Shown: in pieces, positions 32,417-41,320 of the stretch
Numbering within the stretch: position 1 is the stretch's first letter
How the letters are laid out: the number at the start of each line of letters is the position of its first letter
NCBI GenBank assembly: GCA_910578715.1
Contig: CAJTRL010000004.1
Location: forward strand, 1 to 64,000
Length of the DNA: 64,000 nucleotides
Source of the DNA: an uncultured Lachnospiraceae bacterium
Lineage (GTDB): Bacteria; Bacillota; Clostridia; Lachnospirales; Lachnospiraceae
Reading direction: 5' to 3'
Notes under the pieces: generated by a model
What the model saw: only the letters and a program-made list of their open reading frames with translations
What the model was told of the DNA's origin: nothing
The model's database searches: none
Position numbers and translations under genes: made by a program

Positions 32417-34051
32417 TCATTCCTTTTCCGCTTTGCCGCCTTCTGCCGCGCGATACTCCCGCGGCGTACACCCCTGTGTTTTCTTAAAAACAAAGCTGAA
32501 ATAATGAGGATTCTTATATCCTACCGCGAGCGCAATCTCATTTGCACGCAGGTCCGTTTCCCGCAGCAGACTTCTGGCTTTTTCCATGCGCTTGCGTGTC
32601 ACATATTCTACAAAAGTCATCTGCATTTCCTGGCTGAACATGGCGCTGAAATAATTGGGGCTGACTTCCTGTGCCGCCGCTATCTCATTGAGAGACAGGC
32701 TTTCCCTTGTATAGTTCTCTTCAATATATTCCAGCGATTTGTTTAACGTTTTTCTTCCCTGACTTTCATTTTTCCTGTCCCGGAAATCCATCGCCTGAAC
32801 CAACATTTCTTCTATATAATTCCGCATATTCTCCAGGCTGATTTCCATCTTCTGCACGTTGTCTGCGGAAACGCTGTTCAGAAATTCTTCCTGTGTCACG
32901 CCAAGCTCTTCCACATAAGAGAGCGTCGCAAACCGCACGTTTAACAGCGTATAATCCCAGAAAATCCGGGATTGCAGAGCCCGCTCCATGCCCCGTAAGA
33001 AATTGCCGACAAACTCCCCCGCCTCTTCTTTCTGCCCTTTTGTCAGGAAGCTCCGAATCAGTTCCGGATTGGTCTTATTCATATCGACCGCCTCAAATGC
33101 GCCTTTTCTGTTCTCCTGAAACAGCTCATCCACCTGCTTTTCGGATAAAATATGTTTCGCCGGTTCAAAAAAGCGGTAATTGAAAATATGATTCAGCTTC
33201 TGATAACAGGCTGAAAGCTGGCTGAACCGCTCTATCGGGCTTCCGGCCGCCGCATACCAGTCTGTTTCCTCCTCATACTGTGCGCAAATCTGCGCAATGC
33301 CTTCCAGACACTTATCCGTCCGTTCCGCGATGTTCTCTTCTTCTCCCTTAATCATGACGCCGTAAATATCGATATTCCACCGGAATACAAGATAGTAATT
33401 AGAAAAGCGCATCAGAAAACGCATCAGCTCTTCATAGCATTTCTGACAGACCTCTCCGGATTTTTTCTGATTCTCTTTTTCTTTTACTTCGATTAACACG
33501 AGATTATAAAACGGTGCATTAATATCCAGCGAATGCTTCTGCGCTTCCTCATAAATTTCCTGAACCGGTATCTGCCCCGCGAACACCTTTTCAAAAAATG
33601 TACGGAGAAAGAACTGCTCATATTCGTGCATATCGTCCTGATACTTGTTCAGGTAATTTTTCTGTTCCTGTTCGGACTCTATTTTTTCTTTCACTTCCGT
33701 CAGGGCTTTCTGCAGAGCGCGCCGCGTAATCGGCTTTAACAGATACTGCTCTACCCCCTCCTGTATGGCCTGTCTCGCATATTCGAAATCATCATATCCG
33801 CTGATAATGATGATTTTCATTTCCGGAAACTCCTGACCGACAATATGGCTGAGCGACAAGCCATCCATAAACGGCATTTTAATGTCCGTAATCAGCACAT
33901 CCGGCTTTGTCTTTCGTATCAGCGGCAGCGCCATTTCTCCGTCTCCGGCTTCGCCGACAAACTGATAGCCGAACTGTTCCCACGGAATGTTATCCCGAAG
34001 CCCTTCTCTGACAACGCTCTCATCTTCCACCAGAAAAACTTTTAACGCCAT
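32417..34051 (-). CDS. yesN: YesN-type response regulator with AraC DNA-binding domain
   Basis: The start is ATG 34051 (MALKVFLVEDESVVREG), with GGGAGTGG upstream. About 544 residues. The receiver domain (1-120) has phospho-acceptor Asp in VLITDIKM, acidic pocket ED, and Lys in 'YLLKPI'. A long middle region (about 130-430) follows. An AraC double helix-turn-helix lies at the C-terminus (about 435-540; 'SLNEIAAAQEVSPNYFSAMF', 'IALAVGYKNPHYFSFVFKK'). It should be phosphorylated by the adjacent kinase and activate sugar uptake genes, as YesN partners do in clostridia. Last gene of the kinase, binding protein, regulator set. Confidence 0.92.
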   Translation of the reverse strand: MALKVFLVEDESVVREGLRDNIPWEQFGYQFVGEAGDGEMALPLIRKTKPDVLITDIKMPFMDGLSLSHIVGQEFPEMKIIIISGYDDFEYARQAIQEGVEQYLLKPITRRALQKALTEVKEKIESEQEQKNYLNKYQDDMHEYEQFFLRTFFEKVFAGQIPVQEIYEEAQKHSLDINAPFYNLVLIEVKEKENQKKSGEVCQKCYEELMRFLMRFSNYYLVFRWNIDIYGVMIKGEEENIAERTDKCLEGIAQICAQYEEETDWYAAAGSPIERFSQLSACYQKLNHIFNYRFFEPAKHILSEKQVDELFQENRKGAFEAVDMNKTNPELIRSFLTKGQKEEAGEFVGNFLRGMERALQSRIFWDYTLLNVRFATLSYVEELGVTQEEFLNSVSADNVQKMEISLENMRNYIEEMLVQAMDFRDRKNESQGRKTLNKSLEYIEENYTRESLSLNEIAAAQEVSPNYFSAMFSQEMQMTFVEYVTRKRMEKARSLLRETDLRANEIALAVGYKNPHYFSFVFKKTQGCTPREYRAAEGGKAEKE

Positions 34052-34110
34052 TTCCACTCCCGTCCGTCCGCTTCTGCAGACCTGGTATTCCATCCTGTTG
34101 CTGCTCTCAC

Positions 34111-35157
34111 TTAATAAGTTCTCGTGTCCAGATATTCATCTACGTTTTCCTGTGTGAATACCTTTTCTTCCACGATATTCTCTTTATCCACGCTCTCTCC
34201 GCTTTCCAGTTTCCGGATTATTTCCATGATATATTCCCCCTGTTCCGGGTTACATTCAATATCCACGTTGATAATTCCCTGTGACACGAGCTCCAGCGCT
34301 TCGCGAACCGCGTCAAAAGAAATGAGAATAATATCGCCGTCCACACCGGTCGTAATGCCTTCCTCATCCATCGCCTGTAAAGCGCCGAAAGTCATATCGT
34401 CATTCTGGGAAATCACAACGTCGATGTCCGTATAATTTTTCAGAAACATCTCCATGACTTCTTTTCCTTTGGCCGTCGTAAAATCCGCCGGTTCCTGTTT
34501 CAGAATATGCCAGTTCGAATGCTTTCTGGCAATATTCTGGAATCCTGTCGTGCGTTCCAGCTGTGCGGAAGAACCGACCGTTCCCTGTAATACAACAATG
34601 TTAATTTCTTCTTCCTCCCGGCCTTCTTTTTGCAAGTACTCTTCCAGCCAGATACCCGCTTTTTCGCCCTCGCTTATCATATCGGAACCGACCCAGGCCG
34701 TATAGAGAGAGTCATCTTCGAGAGACGCCTTTCTGTCCACCAGAATAACCGGAATGCCCGCGTCCTTTGCCTCCTGCAGCACCGTGTCCCATCCGCTCTC
34801 CGTAACCGGCGAAAAAATAATATAGTCTACCCGCTGTGAAATAAAGCCGCGAATCGCCTTAATCTGATTTTCCTGTTTCTGTCTGGCATTGCTAAACTCC
34901 AGGAAAAACCCGTTTTCCCTTGTCAGGGCTTCCTGAATGGATTCGGAGTTGGCAGTCCGCCAGACCGATTCGCTCCCAAGCTGCGAAAACCCGACAACGA
35001 CCAGATTTTCTTCCTCGTCCGGAATATCTTCCGAATGCACATCTTCCGGCACAACGTCCTGAAAAGGCCCGCATCCGGCCATCAGAAAGGAAAAACACAG
35101 GAGCAGGAGCATCATCCGCCCGAACCGCCCGATAATATTTTTATTCGGAAATTTCAT
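34111..35157 (-). CDS. Sugar-binding lipoprotein of the sensor system (paralogue of importer protein)
   Basis: A 348-residue lipoprotein: signal peptide with lipobox LMAGC (Cys29), a short acidic spacer, then a periplasmic-binding fold. Many segments match the importer's binding protein at 29753-30850: 'GTVGSSAQ', 'SQNDDMTFGALQAMDE', 'GVDGDIILISFDA', 'ESGESV'. It is encoded between a sensor kinase and a response regulator, not beside permeases, and its start overlaps the kinase end by 17 bases. This fits a sensory binding protein that presents a sugar to the kinase, like XylFII in the XylFII-LytS/YesN system of Clostridium beijerinckii. Confidence 0.88.
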   Translation of the reverse strand: MKFPNKNIIGRFGRMMLLLLCFSFLMAGCGPFQDVVPEDVHSEDIPDEEENLVVVGFSQLGSESVWRTANSESIQEALTRENGFFLEFSNARQKQENQIKAIRGFISQRVDYIIFSPVTESGWDTVLQEAKDAGIPVILVDRKASLEDDSLYTAWVGSDMISEGEKAGIWLEEYLQKEGREEEEINIVVLQGTVGSSAQLERTTGFQNIARKHSNWHILKQEPADFTTAKGKEVMEMFLKNYTDIDVVISQNDDMTFGALQAMDEEGITTGVDGDIILISFDAVREALELVSQGIINVDIECNPEQGEYIMEIIRKLESGESVDKENIVEEKVFTQENVDEYLDTRTY

Positions 35158-36643
35158 CTGTACTCCCTCCGTCCGGAAAATTCTCTATATACTGCGCCGG
35201 AATCATGACACGCACTTCCGTTCCCTCTCCCTTTCTCGACGTAATGGTCAGTCCGTACTCCATCCCAAAATTCATCCGAAGCCGTTCGTTGACATTGGCG
35301 AGCCCGAAGCCGGATTCCGTTTCCTGACAGGGACGGACAATTTCTTTCTGCAGACGTCGCAGCTCCGCTTCTTCCATGCCGACGCCGTTATCTTTGACGC
35401 ACAGACAGACTTTATTTTCCGCGTCCTCCCGTAACAGGGAACCGGTAATCGTAATCTTCCCCATCGCTCTCTTGTACTTAATACCGTGATATAACGCGTT
35501 TTCCACGAGCGGCTGCAGCGTCAGCTTCAATATCCTGTACGGGTAAAGCTCCGGCTCGATGGAAATCTCATAATCCAGAATGTCGTGATACCGCACCTGT
35601 TGAATTTCCAGATAGCTGCGGATATGAAGCTCTTCATCCTTTATCGTAATAAACTCTTTGCCGTGGCTTAATACCAGCCGGAAAAAATCCGACAAAGACA
35701 CGACCATGTCCACCGCCTGTTCCGAAAGATTCCCTTCAATCAGCCAGATAATCGTATCCAATGTGTTGTACAGAAAATGCGGATTAATCTGCTCCTGTAA
35801 CAGCCGAAGCTCCGCATGGCGCATCTTCCGCTCGTCCTCTTTAATTTTGCTAACCATTACTTCCAGATGCTTTGACATCTCGTTTACGCTGTCCGCCAGC
35901 TGGGAAACTTCATCCCGCGTTTTGACGCCGGCCCGTGCTGAAAAATCCCCCGCAGAAATCTGCCTTGTCACGCCGCACAGCTCCCTGACCGGCCTTGTAA
36001 TGCTGTTAGCGGTAATGGAAGCGAGTATCAGGACACAGACAATCATGCAAATCAGCAATGCCGTCCACAAAACAATAAACTTTTCCACCTGGCCGTTAAG
36101 CTGTACTTTCAGGTTTTCAATACTCTGCGTCTGATAATAAATATAATACTGGATATCATCCTGCGTCAGTTCCGTCAGAATATAAATATTATTATCCAGC
36201 ATTTCAATATTTTCATCATAATGGCCGCCTTCTTCCAGATTGATTTTAATATCGTCCACCCGGTCCTCCAGCGTATCGATGTTTCGAAGCAGCCTCTGCA
36301 GCCACGATTTGCTTTCTTTATCTGTCGTAATCTGCATCAGGACGCCAAAGTCTTCCCGCAGCTCGCCGATGACTTTATATGGGTCTTCTAATGTCCCGTC
36401 TTCACTGATATTTTCAAACGTTACGGCGCCCACCACCAGTTTATAAAGACTTTCATCCATCTCTTCCTTGAAGTTCAGATTATAGCTGTTGGCGATTGTC
36501 ATATTGCTGACAATTTCGTCATAGGCATGACTGTAATTGCGCAGAGAAAATATCAGATAGGCGGTGATACAGGCAAAGGGAAGCGCCATGCCAAGTATCA
36601 GGAACATCAGTTTGTTCTTTAAAGAATATTTATTCATGCTCAT
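35141..36643 (-). CDS. yesM: YesM/LytS-type sensor histidine kinase
   Basis: A 500-residue membrane kinase: TM1 (about 12-32), an extracellular region of about 155 residues rich in helices and acidic residues, TM2 (about 190-212), HAMP (about 213-265), then a His_kinase/HATPase module. The phospho-acceptor His is in EQINPHFLYNTLD. ATP-binding motifs are 'LQPLVENALYHGI', 'VKDNGVGM' and 'GFGLANVNERL'. It lacks a sugar-binding domain of its own, so the lipoprotein encoded next is the likely ligand-binding part. Signal goes to the YesN-type regulator. The promoter region carries a cre-like site. Confidence 0.92.
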   Translation of the reverse strand: MSMNKYSLKNKLMFLILGMALPFACITAYLIFSLRNYSHAYDEIVSNMTIANSYNLNFKEEMDESLYKLVVGAVTFENISEDGTLEDPYKVIGELREDFGVLMQITTDKESKSWLQRLLRNIDTLEDRVDDIKINLEEGGHYDENIEMLDNNIYILTELTQDDIQYYIYYQTQSIENLKVQLNGQVEKFIVLWTALLICMIVCVLILASITANSITRPVRELCGVTRQISAGDFSARAGVKTRDEVSQLADSVNEMSKHLEVMVSKIKEDERKMRHAELRLLQEQINPHFLYNTLDTIIWLIEGNLSEQAVDMVVSLSDFFRLVLSHGKEFITIKDEELHIRSYLEIQQVRYHDILDYEISIEPELYPYRILKLTLQPLVENALYHGIKYKRAMGKITITGSLLREDAENKVCLCVKDNGVGMEEAELRRLQKEIVRPCQETESGFGLANVNERLRMNFGMEYGLTITSRKGEGTEVRVMIPAQYIENFPDGGSTDEISE

Positions 36644-36663
36644 ACGATTTATTTGGCCTTTCC

Positions 36664-36677
36664 ATATTGCGCTTTCA
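36664..36677 (-). promoter_or_regulatory. cre-like site upstream of the sensor kinase gene
   Basis: TGAAAGCGCAATAT on the minus strand, 20 bases upstream of the kinase start, matches the CcpA-binding consensus TGNAANCGNNNNCA in all but one or two positions. It suggests glucose repression of the sensor operon. Unverified. Confidence 0.4.
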
Positions 36678-36754
36678 AGAAAAACGTTGTACTATTAAAG
36701 TAGTCAGGTTTTCTATATACCTGGCCATTTTCCAAAGAAAGGCATACGACCGAA

Positions 36755-37843
36755 ATGAATTCTTCCTGGCTTCAAAAAGCAATCCGCTATATCAATAAAG
36801 ATACCAGCGAACAGAATGAATCTCCGAAACTGATTGTTGTTGTCAGGATTCTGGTTCTTTCGATGCTTTTTTATATAATTATAAACAGTATAATCTATAT
36901 CAGTATTTTAAACAATATCGGAATTGCAATTTTACTCGTTTCTTTTCTGGTATTCCTCGGCGTTTTTTTTCTTTCTTACCGGGTGCGTACCATCGGTGTC
37001 GTCTTTACGCTGTCCCTGTGCATGGCAGCATGGATTCTCGTCAATATCGTATACTTCGGCTGGAATGTAGGCGTACAGCATTTTATCATTGTATTGCTTA
37101 TTTTAGGTTTTTTTTCCGGTTATTCCCAGTATACTTTTAAATTTTTTACCGCTGCAGTGCTCTGCTGTTTCCGCATTTATCTTTATTTCCTGTGCGATAG
37201 CAGAGAGCCTTATATCAGCCTTCCCCCGTCAATGAATAATACGCTGCAGATTATCAATACCATTATGATTTTCTGGTGCATCTCCGTCATAGCCTATGTA
37301 TTCAGCAAGGACTCCCAGGCCCTGGAAGGAAAGCTCATCGACTATAATAACCAGCTTCAGGACCAGGCTAATACGGACGCATTGACCGGACTGTACAACC
37401 GCCGAAAGGCAATGCAGTATCTGGAGCAGATTTTGACGCCTTCTAATTCGACCTTCACCAGTATCTGTATCTGCGACATCGACTTTTTCAAAAAAGTTAA
37501 TGACAATTACGGACATGACGTGGGCGATATCGTGCTCCAGAATCTCGCCGATATCATGACGACGACACTGGACAAAAACATTCTGGCCGCCAGGTGGGGC
37601 GGAGAAGAATTTCTGCTTGTCTTTCCCGGATATAACGGCGATGAAGCATACAATAAGCTGGAAACGCTCAGAAGTAATATCAAATCGCTGCAGTTCAAAG
37701 CCAAAGAGCAGACATTCTCCATCACGATGACCTTCGGCCTTGCCGAATATGACTTTAATTCCGATATCGACACAATTATCAAGGAAGCCGATGAAAAATT
37801 ATATATGGGCAAGGAAAACGGACGTGACCAGATAGTTTTTTAA
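36755..37843 (+). CDS. Polytopic-membrane diguanylate cyclase (GGEEF)
   Basis: A 362-residue protein with about six hydrophobic helices in residues 25-195, a short linker, and a GGDEF-family domain (about 205-362). The active-site motif is GGEEF, which is functional in known cyclases. The RxxD inhibitory site is absent (DKNI at that position), so feedback inhibition is not expected. The N-terminal membrane domain is unclassified and could sense a membrane or small-molecule signal. Transcribed divergently from the sensor kinase. Ribosome site AGAAAGG with a 12-base spacer. Confidence 0.88.
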   Translation: MNSSWLQKAIRYINKDTSEQNESPKLIVVVRILVLSMLFYIIINSIIYISILNNIGIAILLVSFLVFLGVFFLSYRVRTIGVVFTLSLCMAAWILVNIVYFGWNVGVQHFIIVLLILGFFSGYSQYTFKFFTAAVLCCFRIYLYFLCDSREPYISLPPSMNNTLQIINTIMIFWCISVIAYVFSKDSQALEGKLIDYNNQLQDQANTDALTGLYNRRKAMQYLEQILTPSNSTFTSICICDIDFFKKVNDNYGHDVGDIVLQNLADIMTTTLDKNILAARWGGEEFLLVFPGYNGDEAYNKLETLRSNIKSLQFKAKEQTFSITMTFGLAEYDFNSDIDTIIKEADEKLYMGKENGRDQIVF

Positions 37844-37874
37844 ACGCCTGACGGCCAATATTCCATGAATGCCT

Positions 37875-37928
37875 CCCCGTTTCTGTACATATACTTAATC
37901 AAAACCGTCAGAAGCGGGGTATTTTTTT
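37875..37928 (+). terminator. Terminator overlapping the ribosome site of the DUF885 gene
   Basis: CCCCGTTTCTG (37875-37885) pairs with CAGAAGCGGGG (37909-37919), followed by TATTTTTTT. The GGGG of the 3' arm is also the only Shine-Dalgarno-like sequence for the TTG start at 37927. Terminator folding would therefore hide the ribosome site of the next gene. Confidence 0.75.
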
Positions 37929-39771
37929 GAAAAAAAAGCTCTCTCCCCTGCAATGGGCCGGGGCAATTTTATTATTGTTCCTTTTTATTCTGTTGACTCT
38001 TTTTCTTTATGGCCGGTTCCACGAAGATGCCCGGTTTGAAAAATTCGCCGAAAAATTTTTTCTGACGGAGCTGTGCTCCAATCCAATTAATCTTCACTAT
38101 ACGCTTGCAGACCCCGCCGCCTGGGAAATCGACGAAAGGAATCTGACCCTTCCTGTATATCACAGCGGCCAGGCTTCTGAAGAGCTTTCGGAAATCAGAG
38201 AAGCGTTTCGTTCCCTTGAGAAATTTCATCCCGAAAATATGTCCGCCTCAAACCAGTATACTTACATATTGCTCTCCTCTTATCTGCATGCTGCGGCGGA
38301 ATGCTCTTCTTATCTTTATTATGACGAGCCGTTTTCTCCCTCTTCCGGTGCGCAGTCAAATCTTCCTGTGCTGCTCGCCGAATACCGCCTTTCCTCCCCG
38401 GGCGATATCGAAAACTACCTGTCCATACTCGCACAGATTCCCGCCTATCTGGAAGGCCTTACGCTTTATGAACAGGAAAAAGCGGACTGCGGTCTTTTTA
38501 TGTCCGATTCCTGTGCCGACAAAGTCATCGAACAATGCGCCGCGCTGATGGATAAACAGGCACTTGCATCCGACAGTCATTTTCTGGAAATTACTTTTGC
38601 AAAACGTCTTAACGAACTGCTGGCACAGAATCTGATTGAGGAAACGGAAGCCGAATACTGGTGCGCGGAAAATAAACGTCTCCTTACAAGCGTTGTAGCT
38701 CCCGCCTATGACAGACTTGCAAATGAACTGACTTTGTTAAAAGGCAGCGGCGTAAACAGCCAGGGCCTTGCCGGATTTGAATACGGCCGGGAATACTATC
38801 AGGCAAACTTACGCCTGATAACAGGCTCCTATCGTACAATTCCCGAAATCAAACAAATGCTCTCCGGAGATTTTGAAAAAAACTATGTCTCCCTCATCAC
38901 ACTCTTACGGGAAGAGCCCGCCCTGAACGACAGTCTTTCGTCTGTCAACTCCGCCTTTCCGACCCTTCCGCCTGAAAAAATACTTGCTGTACTTCAGGAA
39001 ATGACGGCAGACGACTATCCGGCGCTTCCTTTGCCGGCCGATTGTACCGTCAAATATGTAGATAAGGCGCTGGAACCTTACTCCGCCCCTGCATTTTATA
39101 TGATACCTCCGATGGATGATACGAAAGAAAACACCATCTATATCAATCGGCTGGATACGGCGGAAGGACTCTCTCTTTTCACCACGCTGGCCCACGAAGG
39201 ATATCCCGGCCACCTTTACCAGACCGTATACAGCAGCTATTATCAACAGGCCTCCGATGCGTCTCCTGTGCGGAATCTGCTGTCCTATGGGGGATATATA
39301 GAGGGGTGGGCAACCTATGCGGAACTGCATTCTTATGACTACGCGATTCAGCTGATGAAGGAATCACACCCTGAAACAGGCGCCCTGTATCTTGCGGAGA
39401 AACTAAACCGTCAGATTCAGCTCGCTCTCTATTCCATGCTGGATATTCTCATCCATTACGAAGGGGCTTCCTACGAAAGGGTTTATGAAATTCTTTCTAA
39501 AATGGGGATTACCGACGAAACAAGCGTAAGGAACGTTTACGAATATATTATTGAAGAGCCGTGTAATTATTTAAAATATTATCTGGGATATCTGGAAATC
39601 GAAGCATTAAAAGAGCGGGCTGAAGCGCTGTGGCAGGAAGACGGCTTTACCCTGCGCCGCTTCCATACCTTCTTATTAAACAACGGCCCCGCAGACTTTA
39701 AGACGCTTTCCCGTCTGCTTGAGACGACCCGCCCCGGCAGAAAGTCCTATCTTCTGGAAAAAAAGAACTGA
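37927..39771 (+). CDS. DUF885 family metallopeptidase-like lipoprotein/anchored protein
   Basis: A 614-residue protein starting at TTG 37927; the next ATG is far inside the conserved region. An uncleaved signal-anchor helix lies at about 8-28, so the body faces outside. DUF885 proteins are predicted zinc peptidases; the family motif HEGYPGH is present (in 'LAHEGYPGHLYQ', about 421-427), with a later 'GGYIEGWATYAE' that supplies a glutamate. Substrate is unknown. Its 3' end overlaps the convergent FabT-like gene by 25 bases. The upstream terminator structure covers its ribosome site. Confidence 0.85.
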   Translation: MKKKLSPLQWAGAILLLFLFILLTLFLYGRFHEDARFEKFAEKFFLTELCSNPINLHYTLADPAAWEIDERNLTLPVYHSGQASEELSEIREAFRSLEKFHPENMSASNQYTYILLSSYLHAAAECSSYLYYDEPFSPSSGAQSNLPVLLAEYRLSSPGDIENYLSILAQIPAYLEGLTLYEQEKADCGLFMSDSCADKVIEQCAALMDKQALASDSHFLEITFAKRLNELLAQNLIEETEAEYWCAENKRLLTSVVAPAYDRLANELTLLKGSGVNSQGLAGFEYGREYYQANLRLITGSYRTIPEIKQMLSGDFEKNYVSLITLLREEPALNDSLSSVNSAFPTLPPEKILAVLQEMTADDYPALPLPADCTVKYVDKALEPYSAPAFYMIPPMDDTKENTIYINRLDTAEGLSLFTTLAHEGYPGHLYQTVYSSYYQQASDASPVRNLLSYGGYIEGWATYAELHSYDYAIQLMKESHPETGALYLAEKLNRQIQLALYSMLDILIHYEGASYERVYEILSKMGITDETSVRNVYEYIIEEPCNYLKYYLGYLEIEALKERAEALWQEDGFTLRRFHTFLLNNGPADFKTLSRLLETTRPGRKSYLLEKKN

Positions 39772-40184
39772 TTAATGCGCATCAGGGCCTTCTCCAGCAC
39801 CAGCCGTTCCTCCTCCGAAAGCTGTTCCACAATGGCATTTACCATTTTTTCATGGAACTGCTGGTGATGCCAAAATGCGCGGCGCCCCTTCTCCGTCAAT
39901 GAAACGAGCACCACCCTTCTGTCCTCTTCGCTCCGGACTCTTTCCACATAATTCTTTTTCACGAGACTATTGATGGAAATGGTGAGCGTTCCTGTTGTCA
40001 CATGCAGCATCTTTGCAACCGTTGACATATTTTTCTTTTCTCCTGTGCCGATTGCTTCAATGACGTGAATATCGTTTGGCGTAACGTCCTTGTATTCCCC
40101 CGTCCGGATTGCCCGTTCTTCAATTTCATTAATATTCCTGAATGTTTTGACCAGCAACTCATTCAGGGCGCTGTTAATATCCAT
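39747..40184 (-). CDS. MarR-family regulator, FabT-like
   Basis: A 145-residue winged-helix regulator. The start is ATG 40184 (MDINSALNELLVKTF), positioned 38 bases from the leader module exactly as in the DUF1002 gene; an ATG at 40226 overlaps the RhuM stop (TAATG) but would add an unlikely tail. Segments such as 'DIHVIEAIG', 'TVAKMLHVTTGTLTISINSLVKKNYVERVRSEEDRRVV' closely resemble FabT, the repressor of fatty acid synthesis genes in streptococci and related bacteria. No fab genes are nearby, so the regulon is elsewhere or different. Confidence 0.8.
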   Translation of the reverse strand: MDINSALNELLVKTFRNINEIEERAIRTGEYKDVTPNDIHVIEAIGTGEKKNMSTVAKMLHVTTGTLTISINSLVKKNYVERVRSEEDRRVVLVSLTEKGRRAFWHHQQFHEKMVNAIVEQLSEEERLVLEKALMRINQFFFSRR

Positions 40185-40222
40185 TACTATAACCTTGCCT
40201 TTCTCTTTGTCCGCGATATTTG
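40184..40222 (-). repeat. Leader module copy 2, directly after the RhuM stop
   Basis: The minus strand carries CAAATATCGCGG and an AAAGAGAAAGGCA ribosome-site region, 38 bases from the ATG. It matches the DUF1002 leader (12247-12285) in sequence and spacing. A shortened look-alike, CAAATATTACGG then AAAGG, lies 27 bases upstream of the RhuM start (41302-41276). Confidence 0.6.
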
Positions 40223-40225
40223 ACA

Positions 40226-41275
40226 TTAATCTTCCGATAAGCTCTTTGTCTGTTCCTCAAGTCTTAACATAAATTTATCGTAATCGGACATAAAAACTCT
40301 ATCTTGAATAATGCGATATTTTTCAAATTCAGTTTCGGCATACAATTTGGCTTGTTCCGCACTTATCTTACCGGGGCCAGTCAAAATTTCCGTACCATTA
40401 AATTCAAGAAAACCATCCAGCCGTTTTGCCCAATCCTCCATACTCATCGGTATATGGCGTTCTGCCTGAAATTCGGCATAATCAAGATACAGGGAAACAA
40501 TTCTTTCCAAAAAGGACAGTTCCTTTTCGGTCAGATAGTTCTTTGCTATAGACACATCACTTTTTACGATTTTTCCATCAGGTGCATTTTCCCACGAAGT
40601 CAGTCCCATATGTTCTTTCTGTGCATCGGCACGTTCTACGATAAGTTCTGCCGCCGTATGCCTGTGGGTAGCATAATGCATTTTGTTTTGAACTGTCTTG
40701 AAAAAGGTTCTTGTCGTTTTAGCGTCTTTGTCATAATCAAAAGCAGTACTATATAAGTCAGTTATCTTCTGATAAAACTTTCTTTCAGAAAGCCGGATTT
40801 CCCGAATATTTTCTAACTGACGTTCAAAATATTCATCCGTAAACAAAGTTCCTTTTTTTAAACGCTCAACATCCATTGTCCAGCCTTGAATCGTATAGTC
40901 TTTCACAATCTGCCCTGCCCATTTACGGAACTGCACTGCACGGTCATTATTTACCTTAAATCCAACAGCAATAATGGCTTGAAGATTGTAGTGATTCGTT
41001 TTATATATTTTCCCATCGGCGGCAGTTATTAAGTATTTCTTAATAACTGCCGCTTCTATTAATTCCCCATCAGCAAAAATTCTTTTTAAATGCTGGTTGA
41101 CTGCAGAAACCGATACACCATACAAAACAGCCATCATCTTTTGTGTGAGCCAGATATTCTCATCTTCATATCGCATTTCTACGCTGCTTTCTTCTCCACC
41201 TGCAGAGGCAACATAAGTAAGATATTCCGCGGCACTCGAACGGATTGTTATTTGGTTTATCTTCTTTTTGGCCAT
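40226..41275 (-). CDS. RhuM-family (virulence RhuM / Fic-associated) protein
   Basis: A 349-residue protein of the RhuM family, first named from a Salmonella pathogenicity island and scattered among bacterial accessory regions. Seen: the N-terminal 'EDENIWLTQKMMAVLYGVSVSAVNQHLKRIF' DNA-binding-like region, 'YNLQAIIAVGFKVNNDRAVQFRKWA', and the mid-region 'YSTAFDYDKDAKTTRTFFKTVQNKMHYATHRHTAAEL'. Function is unknown; some family members lie in defence or mobile loci. The sequence is more A/T-rich than neighbours and patchily distributed families imply transfer. It sits between the ABC permease and FabT-like genes. Confidence 0.9.
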   Translation of the reverse strand: MAKKKINQITIRSSAAEYLTYVASAGGEESSVEMRYEDENIWLTQKMMAVLYGVSVSAVNQHLKRIFADGELIEAAVIKKYLITAADGKIYKTNHYNLQAIIAVGFKVNNDRAVQFRKWAGQIVKDYTIQGWTMDVERLKKGTLFTDEYFERQLENIREIRLSERKFYQKITDLYSTAFDYDKDAKTTRTFFKTVQNKMHYATHRHTAAELIVERADAQKEHMGLTSWENAPDGKIVKSDVSIAKNYLTEKELSFLERIVSLYLDYAEFQAERHIPMSMEDWAKRLDGFLEFNGTEILTGPGKISAEQAKLYAETEFEKYRIIQDRVFMSDYDKFMLRLEEQTKSLSED

Positions 41276-41320
41276 CTGAAATATCCCTTTCCGTAATATT
41301 TGTAAGTATTTTTCAACATA

